Shown piece after piece: positions 46,906 through 56,763 of a DNA stretch of 64,000 nt. The stretch's first letter is position 1, and every line of letters starts with the position of its first letter. Position numbers and translations under genes: made by a program. This DNA is from Zea mays (taxonomy: Eukaryota > Streptophyta > Magnoliopsida > Poales > Poaceae): positions 108,166,207-108,230,206 of the forward strand of contig NC_050098.1 in NCBI RefSeq assembly GCF_902167145.1, in the 5' to 3' direction. The notes under the pieces were generated by a model. The model saw only the letters and a program-made list of their open reading frames with translations, did no database searches and was not told the DNA's origin.

Positions 46906-48544
46906 AGGGTGATCTCTTTGAATCGCTTGTTGGACTCTTGGATGTGGCGGTCTTGGACCCTATATTTCTTGATCATCTTCCTTATCTTGATCATTGTCAT
47001 CTCCCCCTTAATCATTGTCCTCCTCTTGAGGTGGCTCATCTTCTTGATCTTCTTTTCCATTGTCTTGAGCCTGATCCTCATCTTGAGTTGGTGGAGATGC
47101 TTGATTTGAAGATGATGGTTGATCTTGTGCTTGTGGAGGCTCTTCGGATTCCTTAGGACACACATCCCCAATGGACATGTTCCTTAGAGCGACGCACGAA
47201 GCCTCTTCATCATCAAGCTCATCAAGATCAACTTGCTCTACTTGAGAGTCGTTAGTCTCATCAAACACAATGTCACAAGAAACCTCAACTAATCCAGTGG
47301 ATTTGTTGAAGGCTCTATATGCCCTTGTGTTTGAGTCATATCCTAGTAAAAAACCTTCTGCAGCCTTAGGAGCAAATTTAGATTTTCTACCTCTTTTAAC
47401 AAGAATAAAACATTTGCTACCAAAGACTCTAAAATATGAAATATTGGGCTTTTTACCGGTTAGGAGTTCATATGATGTCTTCTTGAGGATTCGGTGAAGG
47501 TAGAGCCGGTTGATGGAGTAGCAGGCAGTGTTAATTGCCTCGGCCCAAAACCGGTCTAGAGTCTTGTACTCATCAAGCATGGTCCTTGCCATGTCCAGTA
47601 GAGTTCTATTCTTCCTCTCCACTACACCATTTTGTTGAGGTGTGTAGGGAGAAGAGAACTCATGCTTGATGCCCTCCTCCTCAAGGAAGCCTTCAATTTG
47701 AGAGTTCTTGAACTCCGTCCCGTTGTCGCTTCTTATCTTTTTGATTCTTAATCCGAACTCATTTTGAGCCCATCTCAAGAATCCCTTTAAAGTTTCTTGG
47801 GTTTGAGATTTTTCCTGCAAAAAGAACACCCAAGTGAAGCGAGAATAATCATCCACAATTACAAGACAATACTTACTCCCGCCGATGCTTATGTAAGCAA
47901 TTGGACCGAATAAATCAATGTGGAGTAGCTCAAGCGGCCTGTCGGTCGTCATGATGTTCTTGTGTGGATGATGAACACCAACTTGCTTTCCTGCTTGACA
48001 TGCGCTACAGACCCTGTCTTTCTCAAAATGAACATTGATTAGTCCCAAAATGTGCTCTCCCTTTAGAAGCTTGTGAAGATTCTTCATCCCAACATGGGCT
48101 AGTCGGCGATGCCAGAGCCAACCCATGTTAGTCTTAGCAATTAAGCAAGTATCGAGTTCAGCTCTATTAAAATCAACTAAGTATAGCTGACCCTCTAATA
48201 CTCCCTTAAATGCTATTGAATCATCATTTCTTCTAAAGACAGTAACACCTAAATCTGTAAAAAGATAGTTGTAACCCATTTTGCATAATTGAGAAACTAA
48301 AAGCAAGTTATAATCTAGAGAATCTACAAGAAAAACATTGGAAATGGAATGGTCAGGTGATATAGCAATTTTACCAAGTCCTTTGACCAAACCATGATTT
48401 TCATCCCCGAATGTGATAGCTCTTTGGAGATCTTCGTTTTTCTCGTAGGAGGAGAACATCATTTTCTCCCCTGTCATGTGGTTTGTGCACCTAACATCAA
48501 TTATCCAACTTGAGCCCCCGGATGCATAAACCTACAAAACAAGT
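46906..48544 (-). pseudogene. Sirevirus protease and integrase
   Basis: The open frame 48477-47008 (489 codons) is integrase: zinc region LWHRRLAHVGMKNL to CSACQAGKQ, then D,D,E in LLHIDLFGP, IRSDNGTEFKN and TPQQNGVVERKNRT, all intact, followed by KPNISYFRVFGSKCFI. Just upstream is the protease start SSWIIDVRCTNHMTG. Relatives have D-S-G at the active site; here it is D-V-R, so the protease is dead. The acidic Gln/Glu/Pro-rich end (47150-47008) leads to stops at 47008 and about 46970 before RT. Integrase joins element DNA to the genome. Confidence 0.85.
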
Positions 48545-50701
48545 TTAGGCCTTGTTCTTAGGTACCCAAATGGTCTTGGGTCCTTTCACATTAGAAACAT
48601 GCACCTTGGGTACCCAAACACAAGTCTTGGAGCCCTTGTGTTTGCCCCCAACATATTTGGCAACTACTTTGCCAGATTTGTTAGTAAGCACATAAGATGC
48701 ATCAAAAGTTTTAAATGAAACATTAGAATCATTTGATGTAGTAGGAGTTTTCTTTTTAGGCATTTTAATATGAGTGGTATGCCTAGAGCTAGAAGCCTCA
48801 TTCTTATACATAAAAGCATGATGAGAAACAGAATGAGTCTTCTTAGCATGAATTCTCCTAATCTTGTGCTCAGGATAATCAGCATGATATAAAATATAAC
48901 CCTCGTTATCCTGAGCCATGGGAGCCTTACCCTTAACAAAATTAGACAATTTCTTGGGGGCATTAAGCTTGACATTGTCTCTCTGTTGGAAGCCAATGCC
49001 ATCCTTAATGCCAGGGCGTCTCCCATTATAAAGCATGCTATGAGCAAATTTAAAATTTTCATTTTCTAGTTCATGCTCGGCAATTTTAGCTTCTAGTTTA
49101 GCTATATGATCATTTTGTTGTTTAATCATAGCAATGTGATCATTGATAGCATCAACATTAATATCTCTACATCTCATGCAAATAGAAACATGATCAATGG
49201 TGGATGTAGAGGGTTTGCAAGATTTTAATTCATCTATCTTAGATTTTAGCATGACATTTTCATCTCTAAGACAGGAAATAGAAACATTGCAAACATTTAA
49301 ATCCTTAGCCTTAGAAATTAGTTTATCATTCTCAATCTTAAGGCTAGAAATTGATTCATTCATTTTGTCAATCTTAGCAATTAAATTAGCATTCTCATTT
49401 TTAAGATTGGCAATTGAATCATTACATTCATTTGACTTCTCAACCTTAGCAATCAATTTGGCATTTTCAATTCTAAGGTTGGAGATAGTGTCATGACAAA
49501 TGCTAAGCTCACTAGTCAATTTTTCACATTTTTCTATTTCCTGAGCATAAGCATTTTTCACCTTAACATGCTTTTTATTTTCCTTAATGAGGAATTCTTC
49601 TTGGCTATCCAAGAGTTCATCCTTATCATGAATAGCACCTATCAATTCATTTAGTTTTTCCTTTTGTTGCATGTTAAGGTTGGCAAAAAGATTAAGCAAA
49701 TCATCTTCATCTTCACTAGAGCTACCCTCATCACTAGATGTTGTATATTTAGTGGAGGCTCTATATTTTACCTTCTTCTTTTTGTCGTCCTTTGCCATGA
49801 AGCACTTATGGCCGACGCTGGGGAAGAGAAGTCCTTTGTTGACGGCAATGTTTGCGGCATCCTCGTCGGAGGAGGAGTCGGTGGAGCTTATGTCGGAGTC
49901 CCATTCCCGACACACGTGGGCATCGCCGCCCTTCTTCTTGTAGTACTTCTTCTTCTCCTTTCTCTTTCCCTTCTTGTCGTTGTCCCTATCACTATCACTA
50001 CCACATTTGTAGCACACTTTCTTGGAGCGGGGTTTGTAATCCTTCCCCCTCCTTTGCTTGAGGATTTGGCGGAAGCTCTGGATGATGAGCGTCATTTCCT
50101 CGTTGTCGAGCTTGGAGGCGTCGATGGGGAGCCTACTTGGTGTAGATTCCTTCTTTTCTTCTTCTGTTGCCTTAAATGCTACGGGTTGCACCTCGGGTGT
50201 GGAGGTGCCGCCTTGCTCGACGATTTGTTTGGAGCCTTTGATCATCAACTCAAAGCTCACAAACTTTCCTATCACTTCCTCGAGAGATATTAGCTTATAT
50301 CTAGGATCACCACGTATTAATTGAACTTGAGTAGGATTACGAAATACGAGTGATCTAAGAATAACTTTGACCATTTCGTGGTCATCCCATTTGGTGCTCC
50401 CGAGGTTGCGCACTTGGTTGACCAAGGTCTTGAGCCGGTTGTACATCGCTTGTGGCTCCTCTCCTTGGTTGAGGATGAATCGACTGAGCTCCCCCTCGAT
50501 CGTCTCCCGCTTGGTGATCTTGGTCACCTGATCCCCTTCGTGCACGGTCTTAAGCATGTCCCAAATCTCCTTGGTGCTCTTCAACCCTTGCACCTTATTA
50601 TACTCCTCTCGACATAGAGAGGCGAGGAGTATAGTAGTGGCTTGGGAGTTGAAGTGCCGGATTTGGGCAACCTCATCCGAGTCATATCCTTCATCCCCCA
50701 C
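48545..50701 (-). pseudogene. Sirevirus gag, main part
   Basis: 718 codons in frame with 51133-50711 except for one stop. Residues about 1-175 form the copia gag core (UBN2-type: IRHFNSQATTILLASL, EIWDMLKTVHEGDQV, FVSFELMIKGSKQIV). The zinc knuckle starts CYKCG but the following His and Cys are missing, since codons jump straight to SDSDRDNDKKGK. About residues 345-560 are coiled coil with heptad-like LKIENAKLIAKV repeats, a Sirevirus trait linked to self-association. The end is basic (KKKTPTTSNDS..KAV). Gag would build the particle. Without a full knuckle RNA binding is probably impaired. Confidence 0.85.
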
Positions 50702-50710
50702 GGATGGTAC

Positions 50711-51133
50711 CTACGCTCCAAACTCAACAATGTCCCTAATGCTAGCGTGTAGTGAGGTTAGATGATGCCTCATTTTATCACTCCACATACAGTAATCTTC
50801 ACCGTCAAAAACCGGTGGTTTGCCTAATGGGATGGAAAGTAAAGGAGTGCGTTTAGAAATGAGAGGATAGCGTAGGGGGATCTTACTAAACTTCTTGCGC
50901 TCATGGCGCTTAGAAGTGATGGACGGCGTGTCGGAGCGGGAGGTGGAGGGCGACGAAGAGTCGATCTCGTAGTAGACCACTTTCTTCATGTTTTTCTTCT
51001 TGTCGCCACTCCGATGCGACTTGACCCGGGGAGGTGATTCCTCCCTTCCTTTGGCGTCGGACTCCCTTGATGGAGCCTTCCTGTGGCTTGTGGCCGTTTC
51101 CATCTCCCTCTTGGCGGATCCTCCCGACATCAC
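50711..51133 (-). pseudogene. Sirevirus gag, N-terminal part
   Basis: The ATG at 51133 (MMSGGSAKREMETATS) lies 32 bp after the primer site and is the natural gag start. It has a Ser/Arg/Lys-rich head and then PPVFDGEDYCMWSDKMRHHL, the typical copia gag opening. It ends in a TAG at 50713-50711 after DIVEFGA. The same frame goes straight on as VPSVGDEGYDSDE, so a Gln-to-stop (CAG to TAG) change is likely. Confidence 0.85.
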
Positions 51134-51164
51134 TTCGAGTGGTTAAACTCTAATGAAGTACCGG

Positions 51165-51176
51165 GCTCTGATACCA
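51165..51176 (-). other. Primer binding site of the Sirevirus
   Basis: TGGTATCAGAGC on the minus strand, two bases inside the 5' LTR, complementary to the 3' end of initiator-Met tRNA. Confidence 0.9.
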
Positions 51177-51178
51177 AG

Positions 51179-52359
51179 TGAAAGTCGCCTAGAGGGGGGT
51201 GGATAGGCGGAATCTGAAATTTACAAACTTAAGCACACACTACAAGCCAGGGTTAGCGTTAGAATTAAATCTAAGTCCGAAAGAGAGGGGAAAACAAATC
51301 AAAAGCAAATGAAGCAGATGACACGATGATTTGTTTTATCGAGGTTCGGTTCTTGAGAACCTAATCCCCGTTGAGGTGGTCACAAAGACCGGGTCTCTTT
51401 CAACCCTTTCCCTCTCTCAAACGGTCACCTAGACCGAGTGAGCTTTCTCCTTAATCAAACAGGTCACTTAGACCCAGAAGGACCACCACACAATTGGTGT
51501 CTCTTGCTTTGATTACAAGTGCTTGAAGAACAAGAATGGGAAGAAGAAAGTGATCCAAGAACAAGAGCTCAAAGAACACGAGCAAAACTCTCTCTCTAGT
51601 GACTAGGTGTTTAGAGTGTATTTAGGACTTGGAGAGGCTTTGATTCTTTTGAATTGTGTCTTGTATTGATTGTACTAGCTCTTGTATTGAATGAGATGTC
51701 TGAAAAACTTGGATGCTTGGAGTGGCGGTGGTTGGGGGGTATTTATAGCCCCAACCACCAATTCAACCGTTGGGGAGGTTGTCTGTCGATGGGCGCACTG
51801 GACACTGTCCGGAGCGCTAGCCACGTCACCTAACCATTAGGGTTCTGACGGTTTCGACCGTTGGAGCTCTGACATCTTGGGGCATCGGACAGTCCGGTGT
51901 TGCACCGGACAGGTCCTATTTACTGTCTGGTGCTCCTTCTAGCGCTGCTCTTACTCTTCGCGAACTATCCACCCACTGTTCACGTTGCAGGCGATCGTTG
52001 GAGTCGACCGTTGCGCTCGCCAGTCGTTGCTCCACTGGATGCACCGGACAGTTTGGTGGCACACCGGACAGTCCGGTGAATTATAGCGGAGCGGCTTTCC
52101 AGAAACCCGAAGGTGGCAAGTTTGATGTCGTACGGCCTTGGGCACCAGACACACTGTCCGGTGCGCCAAACCAGAGTTCTCTTCGGTTTCTTTTGCTCCT
52201 TCTTTTGAACCTTAACTTGGATCTTTTATTGGTTTGTGTTGAACCTTTAGCACCTGTAGATTATATAATCTAGAGCAAACTAGTTAGTCCAATTATTTGT
52301 GTTGGACATTTCAACCACCAAAATTATTTAGGAAAAGGTTTGACCCTATTTCCCTTTCA
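51179..52359 (-). repeat. 5' LTR of the Sirevirus
   Basis: 1181 bp. A perfect CACCGGACAGTCCGGTG palindrome at 52062-52078, with others degenerate. It has an extra 30-40 bp near 51530-51570 (GAATGGGAAGAAGAAAG) not in the partner, and the partner has an extra GC-rich piece around 43885. Confidence 0.9.
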
Positions 52360-52364
52360 CATAG

Positions 52365-52747
52365 CATTACATCATACATCATATCGCATCAGCGAGAAAA
52401 TTGTGGAGAAGGAAAATGATCCTTCGAAAATATTTGAGGGATTATGTAACAATGTACTAAAGCACAAAGTATACGTTCGACAGACATAATTTTACACAGC
52501 AGAAAAATCTTCATCAGCAATGTTATTATACAATAGCCGTGGCAAAGTATGAGGTATTCAATCAATAGAGGGGGCAATGTTTCTTTGCGAAGCATGAAAA
52601 GAAGGGAACGTGTTTTTTCGCCGAAGCCTCAAAAATGGTATGTACACAAATTTCATGCATCACAAAGAAACATATTACATTAATATACATATAAATATTT
52701 GATGTTTGACCCATACACAAATATTACATTTCCTAGTATACAAGAAT
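52365..52747. other. CAT-rich tract and spacer of element A (after the Sirevirus)
   Basis: Continues ATTACATCATACATCATATCGCATCA, the counterpart of 36945-36975 in B, then AT-rich spacer. No gene seen. Confidence 0.6.
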
Positions 52748-55700
52748 TTAGTCTTCCTTTAGTATTCTTTCGGTGGCTTCATGTAAAAGTCTGTCGACGA
52801 CCTCATCAACAACTTCATTAGCAATCTTCATTACATCTAAAGCCTCTTTCATAATTGGATCCGCCTCAGGGTTGTATGGCTCCGGTGGTGGCGTAAGGCC
52901 GACTGTAATAAAGAGACTAATAGTGAATTTCAAAGCTATAAACAAACAACGAGACAAAAAAGTTTTTAAAAGAATACCTATAATCATTGTGCGTTCAGCA
53001 GCTTCTTCAGCTTCCTTTGCCTCCACTTGGGCATCGTGAGATTCTTTTTCACTCTTTTTACAGCTTCATCGGCCATCTCACAGCCGCACTTCATCCAAAC
53101 ATTGGAATAGAACTTCCCGCCCATCAAAGTAGCTTCGGTTGAAGATTCCTTCGTATCATCTACAAAGAAGATGGCTTCTTCCTGGGCTGCAGCCTTAACA
53201 TGTTCACAGCCGGTTTTCTCCAAAACTGCTGCAACCCCTCGGGCACCGGTGAAGGCACAAAAATTCCCACGACCGCTGACTATTTTTTCAAAAGCTTCGA
53301 CCTCTTCGCCAATCCATTGGATAACTCCTTTGGGATCGCCTCGGATAAATTTTTGTTCTGATGAGTATGCACCCACCTTTGCAAAGCTATCTTTTAGTTT
53401 CTTCACATAATCCATGGATACTTCGTAGCATTTTCTCTAGAATCCCAAAGTTCTTCAATATTTTTCTGCACCCTTGCTGTTTCCATTTCACTTATTTCTT
53501 GTTTCGCCTTTGCAACTTCGAAATCTTCATTCATTTCAGCAAGTTTTTTCTTTAAACCTTCAACCTCGGCTTTGTGAGCTTCGGCTTGTGCGTTAAGCTG
53601 GGCTTCGCTGGTTTTCAGCCTATCCACTAAGGAGAGCAGTATTTTGTCTTTTCGAGAGCTTCATTCCTTAGTGTAATAACTTCTGATCGAAGATTTCCAA
53701 GTGCTAGCTGGCAGCTTTCATCTTCTGCTTTCTTCTGGGCCTTTAAAGCCTTGCTCAGAATTAAGCCCTACAAAAATAAAGGACGAGCACATATTGAAAA
53801 GGAAATAAACTACACAAACAATATGCTTTGTAACGAGTTAAAGTGTTCCCACCTTTAGACTGTTATAGGCAAGGCTATCTATGAGTTGGTCCTACGTCAT
53901 TGCAGACAAACCTAACTCCGGCTTCAGATATCCTACACTGTCTGCCATCTCCCGACAGACATGAATCTCTTTATTGTCAGCCAGACAATAAAGGAAGTCA
54001 TCTTCATCATCCCCACCATACACCAAGGACCCTCGAGGGTACTGCAGATCCCTGGCCTCATGTTGCGCTTCAGCAATTTGCTCTTTTGATAATTTTTTCC
54101 CTGAAGCATGACACACTATAAATTCCAATTCCTCAATAGATGCTCCAGGAGCAGGGGATTCAGATCCTTTGGTAGCCCTCTATTTTTCTAACAGTAACAG
54201 TGCTTTCGCGACATCCGAAGGTCTTGTTTCAGCACCCTTTTCAACAGCCTCCGAAGATCTTGCTTCGGCGGGAGCCGAGGGCCCAGCCTCAGCTGCAACC
54301 TCCGTCATGCCAGCTTCGGCAAATTTCTTTGTATTCTCGCCTTCCACGCTAGGTGCTTTGGCAGAAGCAGGAGTTAATGCCTTTGTGAATTCCATAACAG
54401 CATCTAGTACGCTAGCCATTCTTCTTCTCTTCAGAGTTACTGAAGCAATTTTTGCTATCTTTGGTACTTCCGTCTCTTGAAACGGACTCGAAACCTCTAA
54501 TTGTTCCGCCGCTATCTTCGGTTTTGGCTTTTCGGCCGATTCCATTCTAGCTTCGGCAGGAGCGGGGTGACTTGACTCAAAAGCTGAAGACCCTTCCGCA
54601 GGCCTCAGCTCTTCTGCTGTTTCAGCGCGCTTTGGGCGATGTGTCAAAACCTTAACCTTCCTTCTGCTGTTTCGGCTTTTCTTTTCTTCCCTTGCTTTCG
54701 TGAAGGGAAGAAGTAATCTGAGTATACGAAACCAATTACATCAAAAACCCTATTCAGCCTCTTCTTGCCTCGACCTCCGAAGGCTGCAGTCATAGCATCA
54801 TCTTCGGCCATTGAATAAGCACCAAGTAATTCATCGCTGGTTGCTTCGATGGCATCTAGCCAGTCATCGTTTGGCTCATCAAATTGGATCCTATATTTGA
54901 ATGTATACTTCAAATAGACTAGGCCACCTTTGCTAGACCCAGCAGCAGCCTCCTTCGGCATCTCCCACCCACTTCCGAGTTGCCACACTTTGTAAGCAAT
55001 ATGTTCCTGGACTAAGTCCATGGTGCCTATGTAGGTGCATACCATGTTAAAAGCAGCTTGGCATGCTTGTACGTCGTTTCCAAGGGCAAGCGATGGTCTC
55101 CCAATGCCGAAGTGAGACCATATGGGACGTTGGATAATCCCCTTGATGTCTTCCCTTTCAACCAGATCATTCTTCACATAAAACCATTCTTGCATCCAGG
55201 CCCCTGGCCATCTCTTGCGAAATGTTGGAACTGGATTGCTTACTTCAGAACGGGTTACGATGCCATAGCAACCAAAGTTGTGATATTTTTCTTTTCCGGT
55301 GGCCTTCGTCTCATAAGACAATTCATGCATATTGTATAAGCATTTTACATTTGGTTCTAGTCCTTGGCCACTCATGGCCCAAATATAGATTCTCATCTTG
55401 ATGATGGCTTCAGGAGTAAGCTAATGGAGGTAGATCTCGAAGGTTTTCAGCACTTCGACCAACATCTTATCTAAAGGAAACCGAAGCCCTGCTTTCATAA
55501 AGCTTCTATAGACGACCACCTCGTTAGTTTCCGGCAGAGGGCCAATATTCTCTCCTCCAGCCCTCACAATGGAAATGTCACGAAAGTACCTTCCCCTCAT
55601 TGCATCAATTTGTCCCTGCCTCATCATCGATTTCTTGAAGACAACGTGACTTGGCCTCTAGGGCCGATCTTCGACACCCTCATTCTCACTTTCTGCATCA

Positions 55701-55834
55701 AAGTCTTCACTGTCACTAGAACCGTCAGATATCCTAGCTAATGTCTCATGTGCAATCTTTTTTGCATTGGCCCTCTCCATAGCTTCGTAAAACTCGGACA
55801 GCGCCGGGTCGACAGTCTTCTTCTCACCAGCCAT
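52748..55834 (-). pseudogene. Antisense gene of element A (Transposase_28-like, coiled-coil)
   Basis: Start ATG at 55834 (MAGEKKTVDPALSEFYEAM), end TAA at 52750-52748 after ERILKED. Order: acidic head (SDGSSDSEDFDAESENE), a stop near 55658, SFMKAGLRFPLDKM and LTPEAIIKMRIYIWA (Transposase_28-like), conserved WFYVKNDLVEREDIKGI and IQRPIWSHFG, Ala/Glu/Pro-rich middle (54647-54180), coiled-coil tail. Introns: 53852-53768 (CTAAAG|GTGGGA to TTGTAG|GGC) and 52977-52903 (TTATAG|GTATTC to TTACAG|TCG), matching B. Further breaks: a stop near 55421, a frameshift near 54650, and stops near 54180 and 53892. It is about as long as in B and clearly homologous throughout. Confidence 0.78.
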
Positions 55835-55951
55835 CAAATCAAAACTTGTTGAAATGTCAAAGCTTAAAGTCGTGACAAAACAAGAAAGTTTAAAATGGCG
55901 AGCGCAGTGTAAACAACTAAAATAGCACAAGAAACGCTTTCAATACGAGCT

Positions 55952-55962
55952 CATATTTATAT
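55952..55962 (-). promoter_or_regulatory. TATA box of the antisense gene, element A
   Basis: ATATAAATATG on the minus strand, about 120 bp upstream of the ATG at 55834 and about 155 bp inside the 3' LTR boundary. Same spacing as in B. Confidence 0.6.
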
Positions 55963-56108
55963 GCATAGCGCCCCACGGCTTGGTGGGTCCGGCATGTCAG
56001 TGTCGTTCGCTATTCTAGCGAAGGGAAGGTGTTTTTTTGGACCTTCGGCTAAAGGCCTTCGTCCACGTCGCAGTCTAAATTTGTTATAAGGAAACAAATT
56101 AATACTGC

Positions 56109-56118
56109 GAGGGGCTAC
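56109..56118 (+). other. Polypurine tract of element A
   Basis: GAGGGGCTAC directly before the 3' LTR at 56119. Confidence 0.8.
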
Positions 56119-56758
56119 TGTTGGGGGCCTTCCTCTTCCGAAGGTCCTCAAAAATATGACTAACCATATGTTTTCAGTATGATTATGAATAATTACAGGA
56201 AGTTTTGGCTTTGGGATGAAGAACTTCTCTTATGATGGAATTAAGGGAGATAAAGAGTGGGCGACGAAGCTAGAAGCCAAGGACCTTTGACTTAACATAT
56301 TGATGAAGCTCAAGCGTGATGATGACTGAAAGGGGCTAAAGACCTTATAGTCTTCAATAATTCATGTTAGGATTATAGGCGATTACCAAGGATATAAATG
56401 TACTTTTATCCGGGCTGCGTCCCGTGCCTATAAATAGATGAACAATAACACCGTACTGTTCACGCTGGATTGTAATCGCTCTCGCGCCATTCTTGCTCTC
56501 TCACTTTTTGGCAAGCCGAAGGTACCATTGTAAAATAAACATTGTTAATGCTTATTCATATTTGATGAAGATAATAATAAATGAATTATTGATATATAAC
56601 AATTATTATCGTCATTCCTCTGTATTCTTTAACTTTCCTATTTATGTTCACATTTATATCCAAGAGGAAATAATGCTTTGAAGGACGAAGATCTTTAACC
56701 ATTAACCATTGTGTTGCCTTGTTCTTGATTCACAGTATTTGAGAACAAGTGACCAACA
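56119..56758 (+). repeat. 3' LTR of element A
   Basis: 640 bp, TGTTGGGGG to GACCAACA. TATA box at 56429-56437. Compared with the 5' LTR it lacks about 53 bp including the ATGACGAAGGTGTG block, a deletion after insertion. Confidence 0.9.
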
Positions 56759-56763
56759 CGGGG

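Larger units (their letters stand above)
43291..52359 (-). mobile_element. Sirevirus (Ty1/copia, Maximus/SIRE lineage), minus strand
   Basis: 9069 bp with LTRs at 43291-44488 and 51179-52359. It is flanked by a perfect duplication CATAG (43286-43290 and 52360-52364). Order on the minus strand: LTR, iMet primer site, gag with long coiled coil, protease, integrase, RT, RNase H, long AT-rich 3' region with repeated purine tracts, LTR. Integrase before RT defines copia. The palindromes in the LTR, the coiled-coil gag and the multiple purine tracts are Sirevirus marks. gag and pol contain stops and a frameshift. It inserted in the CAT-rich tract of element A. Confidence 0.9.
33019..56758 (+). mobile_element. 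Grande-like element A (gag, no pol), containing B and a Sirevirus
   Basis: LTRs at 33019-33711 and 56119-56758. The target duplication is GGGGG (33014-33018) and CGGGG (56759-56763), one mismatch. Removing nested element B and the Sirevirus leaves about 7.3 kb, the same size as B. Internal order: PBS, gag, 42-bp array, CAT-rich tract, antisense gene (55834 to 52748), PPT. No RT, RNase H or integrase exists between gag and the array, so it depended on proteins from another element. It is inserted in the linker between the Tat RNase H and integrase. Confidence 0.85.

Noticed and set aside
46610..47156. Plus-strand frames over the Sirevirus RT/integrase join
   Set aside because: They are shadows of the minus-strand pol, which has recognisable motifs.
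49664..50293. Plus-strand open frame of 209 codons, Leu/Val/Phe-rich
   Set aside because: It is opposite the Sirevirus gag coiled coil and zinc region. Its composition is the complement of that coding sequence.
26098..51176. tRNA-like matches TGGTATCAGAGC
   Set aside because: They sit next to LTR ends and are 12-base primer sites, not tRNA genes. No cloverleaf surrounds them.
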